Made by a program: the position numbers and the translations under genes | The notes under the pieces: generated by a model | The model's database searches: none | What the model was told of the DNA's origin: nothing | What the model saw: only the letters and a program-made list of their open reading frames with translations | Part shown: one piece after another, positions 1-7,676 of the stretch | How positions within the stretch are numbered: the first letter of the stretch is position 1 | Layout of the letters: every line of letters starts with the position of its first letter | Assembly: GCF_014205635.1 (NCBI RefSeq) | Contig: NZ_JACIIV010000003.1 | Location: 1 to 64,000, forward strand | Length of the DNA stretch: 64,000 bases | Reading direction: 5' to 3' | Source: Polymorphobacter multimanifer | Lineage (GTDB): Bacteria > Pseudomonadota > Alphaproteobacteria > Sphingomonadales > Sphingomonadaceae

Positions 1-44
1 ATCAACTCAGGCTTCGTAAGCTGCTCAAGTTCCTCGCGATTCAT
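1..44 (-). CDS. 5' end of a possible IS66-like transposase (partial)
   Basis: Only the first 14 codons are inside the window; the gene runs off the left edge. The start ATG is at 44-42 on the minus strand and the peptide begins MNREELEQLTKPEL. This resembles the N-terminus of a family of IS66-type transposases, which often begin with a short M-x-R-E-E-L-E-x-L motif. The match is too short to be firm; a different small helical protein is possible. No terminal inverted repeat of an insertion sequence can be checked from here. Confidence 0.3.
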   Translation of the reverse strand, partial: MNREELEQLTKPEL

Positions 45-549
45 GGATAGTGTGAATCATAGACGCGACCCCTTGGCAAGGGGGTGGGTAATTACATCGA
101 AGACGTGCGCCAGTGTGGCGAAACAAGGATGTAACGGAACGTCACAAGCATCCAGTTTCAATCCACCATCCCCACCATCATCACCCCCCCGCGCCGCCGC
201 CTCCGGCTCAGCATCGCTCCTTCAGATACGCCCGCATCGCGGGCGGAGGCATCATCCGGCTGGTTCTGCAATCGGTGAGTGCGCCGCCCCATTAGCCCCC
301 GATCAACCCGGCGACGATCACCGGAAACTCGTCAGGATCATTCGGATGGGCTCTCATCGCCAACATGGTCGCCTTGTTGAAAGGCATTACCCCGCCGTTC
401 GACAGCCGCTCACGGCCCTTCCTCAACCACCCAAACCGACCCCTCCCAAAATCCTAACAAATAATTTACCCACCACCTGACCCGTTCACCCGCAATTCCG
501 CGCTTATCCCTGTGAGGGCCGCATCCCGCTGTCCGGAAGGGGAATCATC
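45..549. other. Gene-poor left-edge region
   Basis: About 500 bases without a convincing gene. A small imperfect hairpin (ACCCCTT-GGC-AAGGGGGT) lies near 68-85. On the minus strand a short frame stops at 292-294 and reads MPFNKATMLAMRAHPNDPDEF from an ATG at 387, ending in an IVAGLIGG tail. The composition looks protein-like but gives only 31 residues (44 from a TTG at 426), so it may be a gene remnant. No clear promoter is visible for the gene at 550. Confidence 0.4.
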
Positions 550-1404
550 ATGTCGCGTATCGTCACCCGCGCACTGCTCATCGCCACTGCAGCACTCACC
601 ATCAACACCGCCGCCAACGCCGCCTATTTCGTCCGTCCCTATCTCTCCTACGATGGCGAGATCGTCGATGGCCTCATCCTCAATGGTGACACTTCGTCCA
701 GCCAGAGCTTCAGCAACGGCTTCGTCTCGCTCCAGTCCGAAGCCAATCTGTCCGATGGCACGGTCAAGGCCTATCTCGACATGAGCGGCCCCAGCACCTC
801 GTTCGGCATCGCCGCCGGCGTCATCGGCGAGCGCATCCGCTATTTCGGGGAGACCGGCACCGACGTCGAGTTCAACTTCAACATCGATGGCACGATCAGC
901 GCCTATCAGGATCTGCTCGGCGGCACCGAGCCCGCCGGCGATCGCCAGATCCTCATCAATGCCTTTTTCGCCGTCTACGATTCCGCCGTGGGCGCCACAT
1001 GGGACAATTGGAGCGTGGGCGGCAGCAAGTCGGAGTTCGCCCTCATCTCCCAGAACGTCCTGCTGCCGTTTTCCTCAAGCGACGAATATTTCTACGAGAA
1101 CGTCTTCAACGACGAGCTCGGAGGCATCCTCAATCTCGTCAACGGCAATTCCTATGATGTCTTCGCCTCCTACAATCTGATCGCCATCGCCGGCTCCGAT
1201 CCGGGCTATGTCACCATGGATTTCCTCAGCACCGGCAGGCTGGGCATTTCCGACAACCAGTTCACGTCGCAATCCGGCGCGTTCCTGGGCTTCGCACAGA
1301 CCTCCGCCGTCCCCGAGCCCGCCTCCTGGGCCATGCTCATCGCCGGCTTCGGCCTCATCGGCGGCGCCGCCCGCCAACGCCGCCGGCGCACAGCGATCGC
1401 CTGA
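550..1404 (+). CDS. PEPxxWA-CTERM sorting-domain secreted protein
   Basis: A 284-residue exported protein of unknown function. Residues 1-24 form a signal peptide ending in an ANA-A type cleavage site. The middle is a Gly/Ser/Asp-rich beta-type domain without recognisable catalytic residues. The C-terminus carries PEPASWAM, a hydrophobic segment (LIAGFGLIGGAA) and an Arg-rich tail. In sphingomonads and other EPS-producing Gram-negatives this tripartite signal directs proteins to the exosortase/archaeosortase-type sorting system (family knowledge). The start is supported by GGAAGGGG upstream of ATG 550. An exosortase gene is not seen in the window. A role at the cell surface or in matrix is inference. 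Confidence 0.85.
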   Translation: MSRIVTRALLIATAALTINTAANAAYFVRPYLSYDGEIVDGLILNGDTSSSQSFSNGFVSLQSEANLSDGTVKAYLDMSGPSTSFGIAAGVIGERIRYFGETGTDVEFNFNIDGTISAYQDLLGGTEPAGDRQILINAFFAVYDSAVGATWDNWSVGGSKSEFALISQNVLLPFSSSDEYFYENVFNDELGGILNLVNGNSYDVFASYNLIAIAGSDPGYVTMDFLSTGRLGISDNQFTSQSGAFLGFAQTSAVPEPASWAMLIAGFGLIGGAARQRRRRTAIA

Positions 1405-1439
1405 TCGCACCTGACTACAAGCCTTTTGGGGTGCCCCCC

Positions 1440-1472
1440 CGCCGCCCGCCGGTCTAGAATCGGCGGGCGGCG
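1440..1472 (+). promoter_or_regulatory. Perfect 12-bp GC-rich hairpin before the LuxR/DUF4019 gene
   Basis: CGCCGCCCGCCG at 1440-1451 and its exact reverse complement at 1461-1472 flank a 9-base loop. The hairpin sits between the PEP-CTERM gene stop and the ribosome binding site (AGGAGG) of the gene at 1490. There is no T-run, so a classical intrinsic terminator is uncertain. It could end the upstream transcript, stabilise its 3' end, or affect access to the downstream ribosome site. Confidence 0.55.
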
Positions 1473-1489
1473 ACCAGGAGGCAGCACCG

Positions 1490-2215
1490 ATGACGGAAGG
1501 CTTATCCGCGCTCACCGAGAAGGAGAAGGCGGTCCTGCGCCTCCTGCTCGGCGGCCATGATGCCAAGTCGATGGCGCGCCACCTCGGCCTGTCGGTCCAC
1601 ACCATCAACGAGCGGCTGCGTGATGCGCGCCGCAAGCTTTCCGTGTCGAGCAGCAAGGCTGCCGCGCGCATCCTGTTCGAGGCGGAAGGCGGCACCCCCC
1701 AATTGCTTGGGGACAGCGATTCAGGGGGTGCCGACCCGGTGCCCAGCGATCACACCACGCCCCGACGGCCAACCCGGGCCGCTGCCATCGGAGGATCCGC
1801 CATGATCGCCCTTTTCGTTGCCGCCCTTGCCCTTTCAGCCCCCCAGAACACCCCTTCCGCACCCCCCGCACCCACCCCGCAGATTGCCGAAAGCGACGCC
1901 ACCCGCGCCGCCCGCGCCTGGCTGGCCCTCGTCGATGCCCGCGATTGGCAGGCAAGCTGGGCCGCGACCGGCGCCTCCTTCCGCACGGCCAACACCCTCG
2001 CCACCTGGCAGGCCGCCGCCGAAACCGTCCACGCCCGCTTCGGCCCCGCCCTCTCGCGCAATCTGGAGAACGACGAAGACATTCCCGCACCCCCGGGCAA
2101 CTTCCGCAGCGTCCGCTTCCGCACCAGCTTCGCAAACAACCTCGGCAAGACCGAAGTCCTCTCCCTCGCCCGCGAAGGCAGCCAATGGCGCGTCGTCGGG
2201 ATCTACGTCGAATGA
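1490..2215 (+). CDS. Membrane-anchored LuxR-type HTH regulator with DUF4019 domain
   Basis: A 241-residue protein with a LuxR-type DNA-binding helix-turn-helix at residues 6-60 (LTEKEKAVLRLLLGGHDAK and the recognition region LSVHTINERLRDARRKL). A Pro/Thr linker and a single hydrophobic segment at about 98-117 follow. The C-terminal part from about 138 to 241 matches the DUF4019 pattern (ARAWLALVD...W...F). The order implies a cytoplasmic DNA-binding head and a periplasmic DUF4019 domain, so a one-component transmembrane regulator is likely. AGGAGG lies 7 bases before ATG 1490. The sensed signal and target genes are unknown; the adjacent PEP-CTERM gene is a possible target (inference). Confidence 0.75.
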   Translation: MTEGLSALTEKEKAVLRLLLGGHDAKSMARHLGLSVHTINERLRDARRKLSVSSSKAAARILFEAEGGTPQLLGDSDSGGADPVPSDHTTPRRPTRAAAIGGSAMIALFVAALALSAPQNTPSAPPAPTPQIAESDATRAARAWLALVDARDWQASWAATGASFRTANTLATWQAAAETVHARFGPALSRNLENDEDIPAPPGNFRSVRFRTSFANNLGKTEVLSLAREGSQWRVVGIYVE

Positions 2216-2463
2216 GGACGGCCACCGCACAAACATTGTAATCGACGACGTCAATTATTGCCAACTCGCCCGCTTTGCCCCGCTGCACGAACAGTCATCC
2301 CGAATAGCATCGGACAACAGAAAAGGCCGCCGCACCCAGCGCCGACAAAGCACAACAGCACAAAACCTCGCCGGAACCGAAACAACCATTCCGATGTTCT
2401 TGGTTAATAATTCCAGGGCTTTGGGGAAATCTGCAATGGCTGTTCGGCCAGATAAAGTCTGTC

Positions 2464-3990
2464 ATGCACCGCAGCATGGCTGAATCCGCACGCGATGCAG
2501 TCCTCGGAGCACCCTCCGGTGCTGCGGTCTCACGGCCATTCAGCATGGGTCTTCTGGCCATTCCGGTCGTCTGCGCCATGTCGCTCTGGAACGGTCATCC
2601 GCTCGTCTATGAAGACTCGCTGGCCTATATCGAGCGGCCAGCCACGGTTGCCGCAGCCCTCGGCTTCGACACCCAATGGGCAAACGACCGCAAACTGGCC
2701 TTGCTTGTCGACAAATCGGGCGAGGCGATCAATCCCGCCGCCGGTGGTGCCACCGTCCAGTCCGGCCGCTCCCTCTATTATGGCAGCGTCGCCTGGCTTC
2801 TCACGCTCGTCGGCGGACTCTGGGCAGTCGTCATCGCCCAGGCCGCGCTCCTCGGCATCGTCGTCGCCATGCTGTGGTACCGCTGCCTCGGTCTGCGCTC
2901 GCATGGCGGCTTCATCGGCGTCCTGCTCGGCCTCGCCCTCGCCACCTCCGCCGGCGTCTTCGCCAATTTCGTCATGCCGGATATCCTCGCCGGCATCCTC
3001 ATCCTGTCGATGGCCATGCTGCTGGCCTTCTGGCGTCGGCTGAGCCGCGCCGAAGCCGCCTTCCTCTTCGTCGTCGCGGTCTTCGCCACACTCTCGCACG
3101 TCAGCCATCTGATCGTCGCCGCGGCCGTGCTGTCGCTGGCCGCCCTGCTCAAGCTCGCCCGTCCCGCCCGCCTTCGCTTTGAGCTGCCCAATCCGGCGCT
3201 GGGTGCCGCCGCCGCAATCACGTTCTTCGGCATCGCCGGCACGCTCGCCTTCGGCATCGTCGTCAAGTCCGTCACCGGCCGCACGCCCACGCATCTCCCG
3301 CACTTCACCGCGCATCTCGTCCAGCAGCCCATGCTCGCCGAATTCCTCCGCCAGAACTGTACCCCGCCACAGCCCCGCTGGGCGGTGTGCGCCTATCGCA
3401 ACCGCCTGCCGCTGGTCTGGACCGATTTCCTCTTCAACAAGGACGCCGCGCAGGGCAGCTTCGCCACCGCAGACCCGCTCCAGCGCAGGGCAATCAGCGA
3501 GCAGGACGTGCCCTTGGCCCTCGCCGTCCTGCGCAGCGATCCCTTGCGCATGGCCGGCATGATGCTCGGCGAGAGCGGCAGGCAGCTCGCGCAGTTTTCG
3601 TACGAGGATCTTTCGCCACAGACCAAGCGCCGCTTCATCGACACCAGTTTCCCGCCCCGGGTGCGCGAAGACATCCACCAGTCCCGTCTCTGGCACGATG
3701 ATTCAGCCCTGTGGGCCGGCTCGCGCATCCAGCAGATCGTCGTGCTCCTCGCACTCCCGTTGCTGCTGTTCGCCCTGCACGGCCTCGCCCGGTCGCGCAA
3801 CGTCAGCAACGCGGTGCTGCTGGCAGCCATCGTCTGCAGCGGCGTCGTCTTCAACGCCATCGTCTGCGGCGTCCTCGCATCCCCCTATGATCGTTTTCAG
3901 GCGCGCGTCATCTGGCTCGTCCCGCTCCTGGCGATCACCCTTTTTGCAGCACTGCGCACGCGAGAGGCGAGTGTCCCGACAGTTGAGTAG
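2464..3990 (+). CDS. Polytopic membrane protein, GT-C glycosyltransferase-like
   Basis: A 508-residue protein with roughly ten hydrophobic segments. The first periplasmic loop after TM1 carries an acidic pair (YEDSLAYIERP) and a second loop has MPDILAG; acidic residues in these loops are typical of GT-C enzymes that use polyprenyl-phosphate sugars. A large hydrophilic loop covers about residues 275-400. The C-terminal motif YDRFQARVIWLVPLL recurs in uncharacterised sphingomonad and rhizobial membrane proteins (from memory). It is followed 13 bases later by the UbiA gene. ATG 2464 is the first start; ATG 2476 is an alternative, and neither has a strong ribosome site. The GT-C assignment is inference from topology and neighbours. 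Confidence 0.6.
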   Translation: MHRSMAESARDAVLGAPSGAAVSRPFSMGLLAIPVVCAMSLWNGHPLVYEDSLAYIERPATVAAALGFDTQWANDRKLALLVDKSGEAINPAAGGATVQSGRSLYYGSVAWLLTLVGGLWAVVIAQAALLGIVVAMLWYRCLGLRSHGGFIGVLLGLALATSAGVFANFVMPDILAGILILSMAMLLAFWRRLSRAEAAFLFVVAVFATLSHVSHLIVAAAVLSLAALLKLARPARLRFELPNPALGAAAAITFFGIAGTLAFGIVVKSVTGRTPTHLPHFTAHLVQQPMLAEFLRQNCTPPQPRWAVCAYRNRLPLVWTDFLFNKDAAQGSFATADPLQRRAISEQDVPLALAVLRSDPLRMAGMMLGESGRQLAQFSYEDLSPQTKRRFIDTSFPPRVREDIHQSRLWHDDSALWAGSRIQQIVVLLALPLLLFALHGLARSRNVSNAVLLAAIVCSGVVFNAIVCGVLASPYDRFQARVIWLVPLLAITLFAALRTREASVPTVE

Positions 3991-4003
3991 GAGTGTTTTC
4001 CGC

Positions 4004-4984
4004 ATGGCTTCCACAAACACCGCACGACAATCGACCCGATCGGTCCGCCTGGCCGACTATGTCGCGATCGCGCGGCTGGACCACATCACCAAGCAGGTGT
4101 TCATCATCCCGGGCATCGTCCTGGCCTATCTCATCAGCGAAGTCCGCTCGCCCGATGTGGTGATGACCGTCCTGCTGGGCTTCGTCTGCGCCATCAGCAT
4201 CGCCTCCGCCAACTACACCATCAACGAATATCTCGACCGGGATTTCGATGCGCTCCACCCCACCAAATCGGCACGCACCGCCGTCCAGGTCGGCCTCGAT
4301 CCGCGCATGGTCGCGCTGCAATGGCTCGTGCTCGTTCTCGTCGGGCTCGCAGCTGCAGGCTTCGCCGGCCGCGTCATGTTCATCATCGCCTGCGTGTTCG
4401 CCGCCCAGGGCATCGTCTACAATGTCCGGCCATCGCGCTCCAAGGATGTCCCCTATTTCGACGTCATCAGCGAGGCGATCAACAACCCGCTGCGCATGAT
4501 GATCGGCTGGGCGATGATCGATCCCTACACGATCGCGCCCTCGTCGATGCTCCTCGTCTACTGGACCGGCGGCGGCTTCCTGATGACGGCCAAGCGCCTG
4601 TCCGAATATCGCGACATCACGGCGTCGCACGGTCGTGACCTGCTCGCCCGATACCGCGCCAGCTTCGCCGGCTATACCGCGGAAAAGCTCATCGTCGCCT
4701 GCCTCATCTACGCGCTGCTCAGCGGCTTCTTCCTCGCCGTGTTTCTCATCAAGTATCGCATCGAATATGTGCTGGCACTGCCGGTCTTCGCCGCGCTGTT
4801 CGGCCATTACATGTCCCTGTCGCTCCAGGCCAATTCGGTCGCGCAAAAGCCCGAGCATTTGTTCCGCGAAAGGCGGCTGATCGCGGTCGTGGCCATCCTC
4901 ACCATGGTCCTCGCCTTCTGCACCTTCGTCGAGATGCCGTGGCTGGACATCCTCCTCAGAAAAAGCGTCATTGTCATCGCATGA
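4004..4984 (+). CDS. UbiA-family prenyltransferase, possibly polyprenyl-phosphate phosphoribosyltransferase
   Basis: A 326-residue integral membrane protein with about nine TM helices. The Asp-rich catalytic loop reads NEYLDRDFDALHPTKS, matching the N-x-x-x-D-x-x-x-D Mg-diphosphate motif of UbiA enzymes. The HPTK continuation is typical of the branch that contains mycobacterial decaprenyl-phosphate phosphoribosyltransferase (Rv3806c type) rather than the ubiquinone enzyme. A second polar loop has YRDITASHGRDLLARYR. The start ATG 4004 follows GTAGGAG. The next gene begins in the stop codon (ATGA overlap), so translation is probably coupled. Substrate assignment is inferred from motif and from the HAD and GtrA neighbours; 4-hydroxybenzoate or haem substrates look less likely. 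Confidence 0.75.
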   Translation: MASTNTARQSTRSVRLADYVAIARLDHITKQVFIIPGIVLAYLISEVRSPDVVMTVLLGFVCAISIASANYTINEYLDRDFDALHPTKSARTAVQVGLDPRMVALQWLVLVLVGLAAAGFAGRVMFIIACVFAAQGIVYNVRPSRSKDVPYFDVISEAINNPLRMMIGWAMIDPYTIAPSSMLLVYWTGGGFLMTAKRLSEYRDITASHGRDLLARYRASFAGYTAEKLIVACLIYALLSGFFLAVFLIKYRIEYVLALPVFAALFGHYMSLSLQANSVAQKPEHLFRERRLIAVVAILTMVLAFCTFVEMPWLDILLRKSVIVIA

Positions 4985-5688
4985 CGATGATGGACCCTGA
5001 TTGGCAATCGATCCGGCTTGTCGTCTTCGACATGGATGGAACGCTCTACCGCCAGCGCCCCGTCCGCCTGGCGATGCTGCAGATGCTGCTTCGCGATGTG
5101 TTCCGCTCGCGCAGCACCCGGACGCTGCGAGTCCTCGCCGATTATCGCCGCACCCGCGAGCAACTCGCCGACGCCCGCACCGAGGATTTCGATGCCCCGC
5201 TCGTCGCCCGCGTCGCCGCACGCGCCGGCATCACCCAGCACGCCGTCGAGCAACTCGTCGAGGACTGGATCGAAACCCGCCCTCTCCCCCATCTCCGCCG
5301 CGCCATGGTGCCCGGCGCCGACGCATTGTTCGCCGCCCTGCGGAATTCCGGCCGCCGGATCGGCGTGCTGTCGGACTATCCCGCCGCCGGCAAGCTCGCC
5401 GCCCTCGGCCTCGCGGCCGATCATGTCGTCGCGGCACGCGATGTCGGCGTGATGAAGCCGCATCCCCGCGGCCTGCAGGCACTGATGGCAGCCGCCAGCG
5501 TCGAACCCGCCCATACGCTGATGATCGGTGATCGCCTCGATCGCGACAGCGCCGCCGCCGCAGCATGCGACGTTCGCGCACTTCTCCACAGCCCTGCCCC
5601 CATTGCCGGACAGCACTGCTTCACCAGCTTCCTCGATCCGCTGTTCGCCCCCCTGCTCACCCAGCCTCGCGCAACGGCCACAGCATGA
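4981..5688 (+). CDS. HAD-superfamily phosphatase
   Basis: A 235-residue soluble protein with all four HAD motifs: DMDGT at 17-21 (nucleophile Asp17, acid/base Asp19), the small-residue motif LSDY near 138, the Lys in KPHP near 158, and IGDRLDRD near 181 for Mg binding. An alpha-helical cap lies between motifs I and II. It starts at ATG 4981 inside the stop of the UbiA gene and overlaps the next gene by 4 bases. In mycobacterial and Azorhizobium-like gene sets, a phosphatase removes the 5-phosphate from polyprenyl-phosphate phosphoribose. The same job is plausible here but not shown. Confidence 0.8.
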   Translation: MTMMDPDWQSIRLVVFDMDGTLYRQRPVRLAMLQMLLRDVFRSRSTRTLRVLADYRRTREQLADARTEDFDAPLVARVAARAGITQHAVEQLVEDWIETRPLPHLRRAMVPGADALFAALRNSGRRIGVLSDYPAAGKLAALGLAADHVVAARDVGVMKPHPRGLQALMAAASVEPAHTLMIGDRLDRDSAAAAACDVRALLHSPAPIAGQHCFTSFLDPLFAPLLTQPRATATA

Positions 5689-6101
5689 CCGGCAGCCGTC
5701 TCGCACGCCAGGGCAGCCGCTATCTGCTCACCGGCGGCACCGCTGCAGTCGTCGATATCGGCCTGTTCTGGGCCTTCACGACTGCGGGCATGGCTATCGT
5801 CACGGCAGCGCTGCTCAGCTTCCTCATCGCCACCGTCGTCAACTATCGCCTCACATCGCGCCATGTCTTCGCCACCCCGGCATCGCTGCGCGGCTATGCG
5901 AAATTCCTCGCGGCCGCCGGCCTCGGCCTCGTCCTCAACGTCGCCCTCACCGGGCTCCTGGCCGCCAACACCGCCATGCCGCCGCTGCTCGCCAAGATCA
6001 TCGCCGTCGGCATCGCGTTCGTCGCCAACTTCCTGATGAACGCCTTGGTCGTCTTCCACAAACCAGCCGCACAACCCCCGTCCGACCGCCCCACCCGGTA
6101 G
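5685..6101 (+). CDS. GtrA-family membrane protein
   Basis: A 138-residue protein with four TM helices in the GtrA pattern: RYLLTGGTAAVVDIGLFW at the first helix, FLIATVVNYRLTSRHVF after the second, and VANFLMNALVVFH at the last. GtrA proteins help move or use polyprenyl-phosphate-linked sugars at the membrane; a mycobacterial member (Rv3789) is linked to arabinan assembly. ATG 5685 overlaps the HAD gene stop. As the last gene of the GT-C, UbiA, HAD, GtrA unit it fits a lipid-linked sugar pathway. A hairpin that may end the transcript follows. Confidence 0.85.
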   Translation: MTGSRLARQGSRYLLTGGTAAVVDIGLFWAFTTAGMAIVTAALLSFLIATVVNYRLTSRHVFATPASLRGYAKFLAAAGLGLVLNVALTGLLAANTAMPPLLAKIIAVGIAFVANFLMNALVVFHKPAAQPPSDRPTR

Positions 6102-6105
6102 CGCC

Positions 6106-6147
6106 CGCTGCGAGCCCGCAACAGCCAACCGGCCATGGCTCGCAGCG
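6106..6147. terminator. Inverted repeat between convergent genes, possible bidirectional terminator
   Basis: CGCTGCGAGCC at 6106-6116 pairs exactly with GGCTCGCAGCG at 6137-6147 across a 20-base loop. It lies in the 54-base gap between the end of gtrA and the end of the minus-strand gene at 6156. No T-run follows, so factor-independent termination is uncertain. Confidence 0.4.
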
Positions 6148-6155
6148 CGCTTCGC

Positions 6156-6797
6156 CTACTTCGCAGGCACGATCGCCGGCATCATGACCGCGACGGGCGT
6201 CGCGACGACAGCAGCAGGAACCGCCACCGCAACCCCCAGCGGCGCCACTGGTGCGGCTGCAAACTGCAGCGGCACGTCTTCGTCGATGAAACTCTTCACC
6301 ACCGTGCCGATCGGCAGCTTGGCGCTGGTCCCGGTCATGAAGAACCCGGCAGGCAGAAACACGACCGCCGAAACCGCGACCGCGCCGATTCCGCCGGCAA
6401 CGCCCTTGTCATCGAATGCCCCGGTCAAGCGGATCTGCCGCCCATTGGCAGTCATGTAAAGAACTCGACCGGACAAATGGCCGGACTTGCCCCACATGCC
6501 CTTGTTCGTGATGTCGGTGATCTCGCCGACTGCAGGGCTGCCGGAAGGCACGACTGTCACTCCCTGCACGATCACCGCTTCCGATGTTTCAAGTCGGAAG
6601 CGCTGGCCGACCCGCAATTTCTTGCCTTTCGTCGTCAACTCTTCAACCAGCCGCAGCGGCACTTCTGTTCCAGTCCGCAACATCGCGCGGTCGCTTGCTG
6701 GCGCCGCAATTGCCGGAACGTCGGCAGTTGGCTGAATTTGTGCAAGCACCGGAGACTGTGCCAGCATAGCTGCGCACAACAAAAGGCCGATTTTCAT
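6156..6797 (-). CDS. Exported hypothetical protein
   Basis: A 213-residue protein of unknown function. The first 20 residues (MKIGLLLCAAMLAQSPVLAQ) form a signal peptide. The mature part has beta-rich stretches such as LRVGQRFRLETSEAV and GEITDITNKGMWGKSGHL, a glycine-rich hydrophobic segment (GGIGAVAVSAVVFLPAG) and an Ala/Val/Pro-rich tail. Start ATG 6797 is chosen because GGGGG lies 6 bases upstream; a longer frame to 6890 would put the signal peptide inside the protein. A promoter and inverted repeat lie just upstream. No known domain recognised. Confidence 0.7.
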   Translation of the reverse strand: MKIGLLLCAAMLAQSPVLAQIQPTADVPAIAAPASDRAMLRTGTEVPLRLVEELTTKGKKLRVGQRFRLETSEAVIVQGVTVVPSGSPAVGEITDITNKGMWGKSGHLSGRVLYMTANGRQIRLTGAFDDKGVAGGIGAVAVSAVVFLPAGFFMTGTSAKLPIGTVVKSFIDEDVPLQFAAAPVAPLGVAVAVPAAVVATPVAVMMPAIVPAK

Positions 6798-6810
6798 GAA
6801 ATACCCCCAA

Positions 6811-6865
6811 GTATCAGCCGACGCTGATACTGCCATTGCTACGATTTCATTAACGACGGTGTCAA
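6811..6865 (-). promoter_or_regulatory. Probable promoter with operator-like inverted repeat for the 6156-6797 gene
   Basis: Reading on the minus strand, a consensus -35 box TTGACA (6865-6860) is followed after 18 bases by TAGCAA (6841-6836) as a weak -10. About 6 bases downstream lies the perfect inverted repeat GTATCAG-CCGACG-CTGATAC (6811-6830), which would span the transcription start and sits just before the ribosome binding site. It could be an operator or a 5' leader hairpin. Confidence 0.4.
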
Positions 6866-7023
6866 TGCACAAAACCCGCTGAATTTTCATATATTTCAGC
6901 GATGAATCCCAAAGCGTTGGAAGGCGCGCGCCAACCCCCGCCGCGGTACCCGACCCCCCTGCATCCGGCTATCCAACCGCCCCGCCCACCGCTACCATCG
7001 CCGGGCCAAAAGGATGCCCGCCA

Positions 7024-7647
7024 ATGATGCTCTACACTGCCGCCGATCCCGCCCCCAACCCCCGCCGGGTCCACCTTTTCCTCGCTGCCAAGGCGCTCGA
7101 GCTTCCCCGCACCGAGCTGTCGCTCCTCAAGCGCGAGCACAAGTTGCCCGAGACGCTGGCGCGCAATCCGCGCGGCCAGGTGCCCTTTCTCGAACTCGAT
7201 GATGGCCGCGTGCTCGCCGAGACCATCAGCATCTGCCGCTACCTCGACGAGCTGCATCCCGAGCCGCCGATGTTCGGCACCACCCCCTTCGAGCGCGCCG
7301 AGACCGACATGTGGATCCGCCGCGTCGAATCCGCCCTCGGCGTGCCCGTCGGGCTTGTCTGGCAGCATGGCCATCCCCTCACCGCCAGGCTCGTCACCCA
7401 GATCCCGGAGATGGCCGCCCAGGCACGGCTCCGCGTTGCCGAAGCCATGACGTGGCTCGATCAGCAGCTCGGCGAGGGCGCGTGGCTCGCCGGCGCGCGG
7501 CCGACCATGGCGGACATCACGCTGCTCACCACCCTCGATTTCGCCGGCTGGATCGGCCTGCCGCTACCCGAAACCCTCCCCGCCCTCCAGTCATGGCACG
7601 GCCGCGCCACCGCGCGTTTTGCAGCCCAGCCAGTCACGACCAGCTGA
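7024..7647 (+). CDS. Glutathione S-transferase family protein
   Basis: A 207-residue cytosolic protein with GST architecture. The N-terminal thioredoxin fold covers residues 1-80, including NPRGQVPFLELDDGRVLAE, where the cis-Pro (VPFLE) and the Glu before the third strand bind glutathione. The helical domain covers about 90-200 with the N-capping motif TMADITLLTTL that stabilises the fold. ATG 7024 follows AAAGGATG. The usual Tyr, Ser or Cys nucleophile near residue 5-12 is not obvious (YTAADPAPNPRRV; Tyr4 is the best candidate). Substrate unknown. It converges with the cytochrome c gene 29 bases away. Confidence 0.85.
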   Translation: MMLYTAADPAPNPRRVHLFLAAKALELPRTELSLLKREHKLPETLARNPRGQVPFLELDDGRVLAETISICRYLDELHPEPPMFGTTPFERAETDMWIRRVESALGVPVGLVWQHGHPLTARLVTQIPEMAAQARLRVAEAMTWLDQQLGEGAWLAGARPTMADITLLTTLDFAGWIGLPLPETLPALQSWHGRATARFAAQPVTTS

Positions 7648-7676
7648 ATCCCCGCCCGGCAAACCCCGCTTCATCA

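Noticed and set aside
2216-2463. Small gene or RNA between the LuxR gene and the GT-C-like gene
   Set aside because: The 248 bases hold no frame with protein-like composition and no clear hairpin with T-run; it probably contains the promoter, but no convincing box pair was found.
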